Source: an uncultured Oscillibacter sp. (GTDB lineage Bacteria > Bacillota > Clostridia > Oscillospirales > Oscillospiraceae). Taken from it: a DNA stretch of 12,083 nucleotides. Positions 1 to 6,033 of this stretch are shown here, in pieces. The DNA lies in the NCBI GenBank assembly GCA_937884915.1, contig CALAAN010000369.1:1-12083 (forward strand). Reading direction: 5' to 3'. Every line of letters begins with the position of its first letter. The first letter of the stretch is position 1. Below the pieces are notes generated by a model, which was not told the origin of the DNA, made no database searches, and worked only from the letters and a program-made list of their open reading frames with translations. The position numbers and the translations under genes are program-made.

Positions 1-1
1 G

Positions 2-454
2 ATCCTGATCGCTCTGGCCTTTGCCGGTGTGGTCGAGACCACCGGCGCTGTCCACGCCATCATCGAAAAGATCCTCAGCAAGGCCAAGAGCGACAAGGCC
101 ATGATGACCACCGCCATCTTTGCCACGCTCTTCACCAACTTCGCCACCGCCGCGCAGTATGTCGCGATCGTGCTTCCCGGCCGTATGTTCCGCGAGGCGT
201 TCCGTGAGCGCGGCCTGCACCCCAAGAACCTGTCCCGTATCCTTGAGGACGTCGGCACGATCTGCGCGCCGTTCTGCCCCTGGAGTACCGACGGTGTTTA
301 TATCCTCGCAACGCTCGGCTGCGCCACCGCGGCCTATGCGCCCTACATGTTCTTCTCCATGCTCTGCCCCATCGTCTCGCTGATCTGCATCTGGACCGGC
401 TGGACCATCACGCGCATCACCCCCGAGCAGGCTAAGGAGGACATCATCCCGTAA
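2..454 (+). CDS. NhaC-family Na+/H+ antiporter, C-terminal part (5' end outside the window)
   Basis: This is the last 150 or so residues of an integral membrane antiporter. The reading frame is open from base 2, so the GTG at 29 is only an internal Val codon and the true start lies upstream of the window. Family-typical stretches are visible: VLPGRMF, then GLHPKNLSR.LEDVGT, then PWSTDGVY, followed by hydrophobic segments (ILATLGCATAAYAPYMFF and MLCPIVSLICIWTGW) that look like the last membrane helices. NhaC relatives exchange Na+ for H+, and some exchange organic acids such as malate/lactate, so the substrate is not certain. It ends with TAA 76 bp before the ammonia-lyase, on the same strand and with no clear promoter between, which suggests co-transcription and perhaps uptake of the lyase substrate (inference). 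Confidence 0.85.
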   Translation: MLIALAFAGVVETTGAVHAIIEKILSKAKSDKAMMTTAIFATLFTNFATAAQYVAIVLPGRMFREAFRERGLHPKNLSRILEDVGTICAPFCPWSTDGVYILATLGCATAAYAPYMFFSMLCPIVSLICIWTGWTITRITPEQAKEDIIP

Positions 455-466
455 GCTGTTAATTCA

Positions 467-497
467 GAGCAGGGGGAGCGCGAGTTCCCCCTGACTC
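467..497 (+). other. Hairpin between antiporter and lyase genes, no U-tract
   Basis: An 8-bp perfect stem (CAGGGGGA at 470-477 with TCCCCCTG at 486-493, 8-nt loop) can be extended by three pairs across a bulged A (GAG 467-469 with CTC 495-497). It begins 13 bases after the antiporter stop. It is followed by CAACAAAAAG rather than a T-run, so it is not a classical intrinsic terminator. It could stabilise the upstream mRNA end, partly attenuate transcription into the lyase gene, or be a processing site. The structure is read directly; the role is inferred. Confidence 0.5.
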
Positions 498-530
498 CAA
501 CAAAAAGAATTGAGAAAAAGGAGAAAGCAA

Positions 531-2141
531 ATGAACAAGGTTATTCTCAACGGCGTGGATCTTTCCATCGAAGACGTCGTCAACGTTGCCCGCAACGGTT
601 ATCAGGTCGAGATCGACAAGGACTGCATGGCGCATATCGCCGAAGTCCGCAACTACATGGAGAGTGAATGGATGCGCGATGACGCGCCCGCCGTTTACGG
701 CTTCAACACCGGCCTTGGCAAGCACAAGGATCACAAGGTCACGATCGAAGAGAGCGATCTGCACCAGTATCGTACCGTTCTGTCCCACTGCGGCGGCGTC
801 GGCGATCCGGCTCCCGAGGAAGTGGTCCGCGCGGCCATGTGCGTCCGTCTGAACGCCTTCTGCCGCGGCGTTTCCGGTCTGCGTCCGGTCGTCGTTGAGC
901 GCCTTGTCGAGCTGCTCAACAAGGGCGTGCATCCCGTCGTGCCCTGGCAGGGCAGCGTGGGCGCCTGCGGCGACCTCGCCCCCATGGCGCACATCGTCTC
1001 CGTCCTCATCGGCGTGCCCCAGGCCGAGGCCTTCTATCAGGGCGAGCGCATGCCCGCGCAGGAAGCGCTGAAAAAGGCCGGCATCACTCCCGTCGAGTTC
1101 CAGCTCAAGGCCAAGGACTGCCTGGCGCTGCTCAACGGCACCACGATGTTCGCCGGTATGGCGTGCCTGAACGTGCACGACGCCGAGCGCCTCTACAAGC
1201 TCTCCGAGATCACGACCGCGCTGTCTCTTGAAGCCATCCGCGGCGAGACCCGCGCGTTCGACAAGCGCATCCAGGAAGCCCGCCCCTACGCCGGCCAGAT
1301 CAAGGCCGCTGCCAACGTCATGAAGCTCGTCGAGGGCTCTACCCGCGTCACCGAGGACGCCCGCAAGGTCCACCTCGAGCACGACATCATGCATCCGCAC
1401 TATCAGGAGCGCGTGCAGGATAACTACTGCTTCCGCTGCATGCCGCAGGTGCAGGGCGTCTGCCGCGAGAACCTTGACTATGTCAAGCACCTCGTCGAGG
1501 TTGAGATCAACGCCGCCACCGATAACCCGCTGATCTTCCCTAAGGGCGACGGTCACTACGAGTTCCTCTCCGGCGGCAACTTCCACGGCGAGCCCACCGG
1601 CTTCGCGATGGATATCCTGACGATGTCCCTCGTCGAGATCGGCAACGTCTCCGACCGCCGCTGCTTCACGCTGTGCGATCCCACTATCAGCTACGGTCTG
1701 CCTCTGGCGCTCGCCGGCGAGCCCATCGGCCTGAACTACGGCTACAACATCATTTGCTGCTCCACCTCCGCCCTCGCGTCTGAGAACAAGACGCTGGCGT
1801 TCCCCTCCGTCTGCGACACTATCCCGACCAAGGCCAACCAGGAAGACCACGTTTCCATGGCGCCCTGGGCCGCCCGCAAGACCAAGCTCGTCATCAAGAA
1901 CCTCGAAAAGATCCTTGGCATCGAGCTGCTGCTGGCCTCCCGCGGCATCTGGATCACGCAGGACCAGCTCGGCGAGTTCAAGCTGGGCAAGGGCACTTCC
2001 ATCGCCTATGAGAAGGTCAACGAACTCATCAAGTTCCAGAACGAAGACATTTACATGGGCAATCAGTCCAAGGCTACGATCAGCCTCATCGAATCCGACG
2101 AGTTGCTGAACGCTGTGGAAGCAGCGGTCGGCGAGCTGTAA
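531..2141 (+). CDS. hutH: Histidine ammonia-lyase family enzyme (aromatic amino acid lyase) with Cys in the MIO triad
   Basis: A 536-residue MIO-dependent ammonia-lyase; the family eliminates ammonia from histidine (giving urocanate) or from Phe/Tyr. The start is ATG 531, preceded by AAAAAGGAG at 516-524; an in-frame TTG at 510 lies upstream of that site and is not the start. Active-site blocks appear in order: Tyr56 in YGFNTGLG, Ser85-His86 in LSHCGG, the cofactor motif GSVGACGDLAP around residues 141-151, Asn202 in LLNGTT, Tyr299 and Arg302 in NYCFRCMPQV, Phe351 in GGNFHGEP, and Glu438 in NQEDHVSM. These correspond to Tyr53, His83, Asn195, Tyr280, Arg283, Phe329 and Glu414 of the Pseudomonas enzyme. 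The Ser-His selectivity pair favours histidine over Tyr/Phe as substrate. The cofactor triad is Ala145-Cys146-Gly147 instead of Ala-Ser-Gly. Length is slightly above the usual 500-510. No hutU, hutI or formiminotransferase gene is present here, so physiological histidine breakdown is not shown. Confidence 0.88.
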   Translation: MNKVILNGVDLSIEDVVNVARNGYQVEIDKDCMAHIAEVRNYMESEWMRDDAPAVYGFNTGLGKHKDHKVTIEESDLHQYRTVLSHCGGVGDPAPEEVVRAAMCVRLNAFCRGVSGLRPVVVERLVELLNKGVHPVVPWQGSVGACGDLAPMAHIVSVLIGVPQAEAFYQGERMPAQEALKKAGITPVEFQLKAKDCLALLNGTTMFAGMACLNVHDAERLYKLSEITTALSLEAIRGETRAFDKRIQEARPYAGQIKAAANVMKLVEGSTRVTEDARKVHLEHDIMHPHYQERVQDNYCFRCMPQVQGVCRENLDYVKHLVEVEINAATDNPLIFPKGDGHYEFLSGGNFHGEPTGFAMDILTMSLVEIGNVSDRRCFTLCDPTISYGLPLALAGEPIGLNYGYNIICCSTSALASENKTLAFPSVCDTIPTKANQEDHVSMAPWAARKTKLVIKNLEKILGIELLLASRGIWITQDQLGEFKLGKGTSIAYEKVNELIKFQNEDIYMGNQSKATISLIESDELLNAVEAAVGEL

Positions 2142-2165
2142 AAGCATCTCATCTTCTCCACACAA

Positions 2166-2207
2166 CCCAAAGCGACCGGTGCGTTCCCGCGTACCGGTCG
2201 CTTTGGG
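2166..2207 (+). terminator. Probable transcription terminator after the lyase gene
   Basis: A perfect 15-bp inverted repeat, CCCAAAGCGACCGGT (2166-2180) and its complement (2193-2207), with a 12-base loop, lies 24 bases after the lyase stop. The only T-run is the three Ts inside the right arm and no U-tract follows, so it is an atypical terminator. Its position before a fresh promoter supports termination. A strong dyad of this kind could also be a protein-binding operator for the operon that follows. Confidence 0.6.
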
Positions 2208-2251
2208 ACATAATGCACAAAAGTTGAATGGATTCGACGCGAATTAAACGC

Positions 2252-2285
2252 TTGCTCTTGTGAAAAATAGCTATTATACTATAAT
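2252..2285 (+). promoter_or_regulatory. Promoter of the regulator/molybdenum-hydroxylase operon
   Basis: The region is AT-rich compared with its surroundings. TTGTGA (2258-2263) and a perfect TATAAT (2280-2285) are 16 bases apart. An overlapping alternative is TTGCTC (2252-2257) with TATACT (2275-2280) at 17 bases. Either would give a leader of about 65-70 bases before the regulator's ATG at 2358. I see no known riboswitch in that leader. Confidence 0.65.
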
Positions 2286-2357
2286 GACAAATGCTGTACC
2301 CGATGAAACGGGGCAGCGGAGAAAGGGAATCATCCTGGGAAGAAAGGAGAAAGCCTG

Positions 2358-2810
2358 ATGCAAAAGATCTCTGCCGAACTTCTTGGCGCAGGACGCATCC
2401 TGCTCGACGGAAACCCGGTCAGCCTGCCGTTCAAGCAGGCCGAGGCGCTGGTGTACTATCTTCTTGTCGAAAAGGAGACGTTTCGCCCCAAGCTCGCCGA
2501 CATCATCTGGGGCGACAGCGCGGACGAGCACAAGGTGCAGTCCAACATGCGCAACGCCATCTATGTGATCCGGCGCGAGCTCGGCCGCGATTTTCTTATT
2601 GGCGCGTCGAAAAATGTCATTCAGATCAACCCCGAGATCAGGATCGATCTGGACATCGACCGCTTTAACGACAAAAATCTGACGGATTTCAGCTTTTACG
2701 CGGGCGACTTTCTCGAAAATTTCTATCTTAAGGACAACGAATACTACAACGAATGGCTGCTCAACAATCGCCAGCACTACCGCGGTCTATTGCAGGAGCG
2801 GCTCAAGTAG
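2358..2810 (+). CDS. BTAD/SARP-type transcriptional regulator, N-terminal fragment ending at an in-frame TAG
   Basis: The start ATG is preceded at a good distance by AAAGGAGA (2343-2350). The 150 residues hold a winged-helix DNA-binding domain of the OmpR/SARP kind (about residues 1-100; QAEALVYYLL, then LADIIWGDSADEHKVQSNMRNAIYVIRREL). The beginning of a BTAD domain follows (YAGDFLENF, then EWLLNNRQHYRGLLQERLK). Translation stops at TAG 2808-2810 in the middle of a BTAD helix. The downstream protein at 2874-5534 is in the same frame and continues the BTAD domain at once, so this is the front part of one roughly 1,058-residue AfsR/SARP-like regulator. On its own the fragment could still bind DNA but would lack the ATPase and TPR sensory parts. 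Confidence 0.8.
   Translation: MQKISAELLGAGRILLDGNPVSLPFKQAEALVYYLLVEKETFRPKLADIIWGDSADEHKVQSNMRNAIYVIRRELGRDFLIGASKNVIQINPEIRIDLDIDRFNDKNLTDFSFYAGDFLENFYLKDNEYYNEWLLNNRQHYRGLLQERLK
2808..2810 (+). other. In-frame amber codon interrupting the regulator gene
   Basis: The codons read GAG CGG CTC AAG TAG TCC ATC GTC. Coding content continues in the same frame on both sides, and no frame change is needed. One base change from AAG, CAG or GAG would produce it. Every other complete gene in the window ends in TAA or TGA. The cause may be a recent nonsense mutation, a sequencing or assembly error, or tolerated readthrough. Confidence 0.85.
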
Positions 2811-2873
2811 TCCATCGTCGCGGCGTTTCAGGACGAACGCTACAAGGACTGCGAGCTGGAATGCCAGAAGCTC

Positions 2874-5534
2874 ATGGCGCTCGACGAGTTTGACGAGTTC
2901 GGCTATATCTACTTAATTGAAATTTACCGCGCGCGGGGCGAGTATTCCTCGGCGGTGGCGCTGTACGACAGGCTCGAAAAGCTGCTTTCCGAAGAGCTGT
3001 TCCAGTCGCCGAGCGAAGAGATCACCGCCCTCGTGCAGAACATCCGGCAGGAGCGCAACAAGAGCGTGCTGCACGTGCTCTCGCAAAAGGAGAGCATCAC
3101 CTCGCCGGAGAGCGAAAAGGACAACGGCCCGTTCATGGGCCGCGAGGAAGAGCGCGGGAAGCTCGTAGACGACATCCTGCAATTTTCCGAGGGCCGCGGC
3201 GCGGTCAGCCTCGCCGTGACCGGCGAGGCCGGTATCGGCAAGACGCAGCTCTTCCAAACGGTGCTCTCCTCGATCGGAAAGACGAAGGCGGCCATTTACG
3301 AGACCTGCTGCTACCGCGCCGAGGAAAACTACGTCCTAAAGCCCTGGCAGAACATTTTCGAGCAGCTGGGGCGGGACCTTAAAAATCGCGCAAGCGGCGC
3401 GGACGCGACGCTCTTTCGGGCGGCGGTGTCGCGCGCGTTCCCGTATCTCTGGCAGGTCGATCTGGAAAAAGCCATCGACCAGGATGACATCACGACTGAG
3501 AGCGGCAGCAGCAACCTGCGCGCGATCACCTACGCGCTGATGCGCCTGTCGCACGCGCAGCGGATGATCTTCTACTTTGACGATCTCCAGTGGGCGGACA
3601 GTGTGTCGATCTCGCTGATCCGCGACATCCTGACCTCGGACAAAAACCACCGCATTCTGTTCCTTTTCGGCGTCCGCGACGAGCGGCACCAGTATGTGGG
3701 CAGCTTTTTGGAGGAGATGAAGGCCGCGCGCTTTTTATCCGAGCTCCAGCTGCCGCGCTTTTCCGTGGATGAAACGGGGCAGCTCGCAGACCTTCTGCTG
3801 CCGGACCGCTTTTCCACGCCGGCGCTGCGCCAGCAGCTCTTTCGCGAGACCGAGGGCAATCCCTTTTTCATCATTGAGACGGTCAACAATCTCAAGTTCA
3901 ACGGTTCGGTGGCCGATATCACGCCGAACATGCGCGACACGATCCGCATCCGCATCATGTCGCTGCCGTCAGAGGAGCGCAGCATCCTTGATCTGCTCTC
4001 GTTCTTCTTCGACGGCGCGTCGTTCGACCTGATGTGCGCGCTTTCGGGAAAAGAGGAGTACGAGCTCATCACGATTTTGGAAAAGCTCATCGATAAAAAG
4101 CTCATCCGCGAGGTCATCCGCGCCGAGAGCGTTGCTTTCCAGTTCAGCCATCAGAAGATCCTCGAATACGTTTACGGCGAGCTTTCGCTCACCAAGCGGC
4201 GCATCCTGCACGAAAAGATCTCTTGCTGCCTTGAGAGCAGGCTCAGCGGCACGAGCGCGGACAACGCGCTCTACACCAAGCTCATGTACCACAGCAAGCG
4301 CGCGGGCAACGAGCGCAAATACCTCAAGTACTACGTCGAGTACGTTTACAACTATTTGAATCTGTCCCACGAGTACTATCCGGTGCTCGGCGGGGAGACG
4401 CTGCCGGCGGACGCGGAAAACGATCTCCAGCTCGACTCGTCGGATAAAGCTGGCATCCTTCGCATTCTCAAGGACATCCAAACGCAGGTGCAGGCCAATC
4501 AGAGCAAATTCGACGAGAGCGACAAGCACGGCTTCCTGTCGGATTACTACCACATGATGGGCCGCTTCCACATCCGCAAGGTGGAGTATTCGCAGGGCGA
4601 GCCGTACATCCGCACGCTCATCGAGCTCAACCGCGATTCGGACAGCGAGCAGTGCCGCAACAACATGATTAAGGCTTATCGCCAGCTCATCTGCATCTAC
4701 ATCGACCGCTACGAGACCAAGCAGATGCACGAGGTCGTCGAAAAGGCGTTCGCCGTGCTCGGCGACGACGGCAAGGCCGAAGAGCGCGCCATCTGGATGC
4801 GCCTGTCGGGCCTCTGCTCGATCATGTCGGGCCGCATCGAGGAGGGCTACGCCTCGCTCACGCAGGCGATCGAGATCTTCGAGCGCTCGGGCGAAAAGGA
4901 CAAATACCTCTTCAACCTTGCGGCCTCGTACGCGTGGCTTGGCGAGGTGGAGCGCAACCGCATGCACTATGGCGAGGCGATGAAGTACTACACACGCGCC
5001 ATCTCCATCTGCACGGAGAACTTTCTCACCGGCGGCATTGCGACGTTTTACACCTACGCCGGTCAGGCCGCGCTGGACGCGGGCGACCTCGAAAGCGCGG
5101 ACGAATACCTCTCGCAGGCGGTCGACCAGTTCAACAAGGTGGAGCTGATGTGGGGTCGCGGCATCGCGTTTGCCTACTACGGCTACCTCTGCTTTGAGCA
5201 GGGCGAGTACCGCAAGGCGCTGAGCCTTTTCATCAAGGCGGACGATTACGCCCAGCGGCTCGGCAGCTGCTACGAAGTGGGCGTGCTGAACCGCATGTTT
5301 GCACAAATCAGCCTGCAAATGCAGGATTCACCGGACATTCAGGCTGTTTTTGGACGATATCTGAATAAAGACGTGTCTATTTATTTACAGCAGTCGAAAA
5401 TGCTGCTGCGCGACGCCTATTCTCCGGTCGACGAGCAGTATCTGTCGCAGCTCACGGAGCGGCAGAAACGGGAGAATAAGGCCAATACGGAACAAACAGC
5501 AAATTCTGCACAGGAGATAGAACATCATGCTTGA
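2874..5534 (+). CDS. BTAD/AAA-ATPase/TPR regulator, C-terminal portion of the interrupted gene
   Basis: This continues the regulator after the TAG; homology starts at about base 2811, before any good start codon. ATG 2874 is the first in-frame ATG and has no convincing ribosome binding site. By residue of this part: the end of the BTAD domain (1-60, with YIYLIEIYRARGEYSSAVALYDRL); a linker; an AAA_16/LAL-type ATPase opening with MGREEER (88-94), Walker A GEAGIGKT (117-124), and Walker B MIFYFDD followed by LQWAD (231-241); then from about 450 a helical region with TPR-like repeats (for example SGRIEEGYASLTQAIEIF and YGEAMKYYTRAISI). Such proteins are signal-transducing transcription activators. 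The gene overlaps the [2Fe-2S] subunit by 8 bp, so it is translationally coupled to the molybdenum enzyme, its likely target (inference). The ligand is unknown. Confidence 0.8.
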   Translation: MALDEFDEFGYIYLIEIYRARGEYSSAVALYDRLEKLLSEELFQSPSEEITALVQNIRQERNKSVLHVLSQKESITSPESEKDNGPFMGREEERGKLVDDILQFSEGRGAVSLAVTGEAGIGKTQLFQTVLSSIGKTKAAIYETCCYRAEENYVLKPWQNIFEQLGRDLKNRASGADATLFRAAVSRAFPYLWQVDLEKAIDQDDITTESGSSNLRAITYALMRLSHAQRMIFYFDDLQWADSVSISLIRDILTSDKNHRILFLFGVRDERHQYVGSFLEEMKAARFLSELQLPRFSVDETGQLADLLLPDRFSTPALRQQLFRETEGNPFFIIETVNNLKFNGSVADITPNMRDTIRIRIMSLPSEERSILDLLSFFFDGASFDLMCALSGKEEYELITILEKLIDKKLIREVIRAESVAFQFSHQKILEYVYGELSLTKRRILHEKISCCLESRLSGTSADNALYTKLMYHSKRAGNERKYLKYYVEYVYNYLNLSHEYYPVLGGETLPADAENDLQLDSSDKAGILRILKDIQTQVQANQSKFDESDKHGFLSDYYHMMGRFHIRKVEYSQGEPYIRTLIELNRDSDSEQCRNNMIKAYRQLICIYIDRYETKQMHEVVEKAFAVLGDDGKAEERAIWMRLSGLCSIMSGRIEEGYASLTQAIEIFERSGEKDKYLFNLAASYAWLGEVERNRMHYGEAMKYYTRAISICTENFLTGGIATFYTYAGQAALDAGDLESADEYLSQAVDQFNKVELMWGRGIAFAYYGYLCFEQGEYRKALSLFIKADDYAQRLGSCYEVGVLNRMFAQISLQMQDSPDIQAVFGRYLNKDVSIYLQQSKMLLRDAYSPVDEQYLSQLTERQKRENKANTEQTANSAQEIEHHA

Positions 5535-6033
5535 AAACAACCACACGATCCACCTGACGCTCAACGGCGAGAGCCGCGCGTTCACGGTGGAGCCGCAGGA
5601 GACGCTTCTGCACGTGCTGCGCGAGCGCGCGCATCTGACGGGCGCGAAAAAGGGCTGTGACCTTGGCGAATGCGGCGCCTGCACAGTCATCATGGACGGG
5701 CGCGCGGTCAACTCGTGCTGCGTGTTTGCCATGGAGGCGGACGGCAGCACGGTCGAGACCATCGAGGGCATCGGCACCGCCGATCAGCCGCACCCGCTGC
5801 AGCAGGCGTTTATCGACGCCGGCGCCATCCAGTGCGGCTACTGCACGCCCGGAATGATCATGGCGGCCAAGGCGCTGCTCGACCGCGATCCCCATCCCAC
5901 GCGCGAGGAGATCCACGCGGCCATGTCCGGCAACCTCTGCCGCTGCACGGGCTACACGAAAATTGAGGAGGCCATCGTCGCGGCCTCCAGGGTCATTGAC
6001 CAGTACGCGAACGGAAAGGGGGCACAGCAGTGA
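5527..6033 (+). CDS. Molybdenum hydroxylase (xanthine dehydrogenase family) [2Fe-2S] subunit
   Basis: The 168-residue small subunit carries electrons between the molybdenum and FAD subunits. Two [2Fe-2S] sites are complete. The plant-ferredoxin-like site has Cys44, Cys49, Cys52 (GCDLGECGAC) and Cys64. The helical-bundle site has Cys103 and Cys106 (QCGYCTPGM) plus Cys138 and Cys140 (NLCRCTGY). The length is normal for stand-alone subunits such as CoxS or HcrC. ATG 5527 follows AGGAGAT at 5512-5518 and overlaps the regulator's stop by 8 bp. It is first in the order small-large-medium. The protein is expected to be cytoplasmic and shows no signal peptide. Confidence 0.93.
   Translation: MLENNHTIHLTLNGESRAFTVEPQETLLHVLRERAHLTGAKKGCDLGECGACTVIMDGRAVNSCCVFAMEADGSTVETIEGIGTADQPHPLQQAFIDAGAIQCGYCTPGMIMAAKALLDRDPHPTREEIHAAMSGNLCRCTGYTKIEEAIVAASRVIDQYANGKGAQQ

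Noticed and set aside
510..530. Upstream TTG start for the lyase
   Set aside because: It lies before the AAAAAGGAG ribosome binding site that serves ATG 531 and would add a basic tail not expected in the family.
459..2165. Long minus-strand open frame (568 codons) opposite the lyase gene
   Set aside because: The plus-strand frame has clear family motifs; the antisense product is low-complexity, Val/Leu/Asp/Ala-rich, and is an effect of high GC with strong codon bias.
2291..2668. Plus-strand open frame of 125 codons over the promoter leader and regulator start
   Set aside because: It is out of frame with the regulator, has no domain and is Arg-rich as expected of a shadow frame.
2808..2810. 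TAG as a programmed pyrrolysine codon
   Set aside because: Pyrrolysine sites are known mainly in methylamine methyltransferases; nothing here suggests the pyl machinery, and mutation or sequence error is simpler.
3969..5318. Long minus-strand open frame opposite the regulator
   Set aside because: Its composition is typical of an antisense shadow, it has no recognisable domain, and the opposing strand carries TPR and ATPase motifs.
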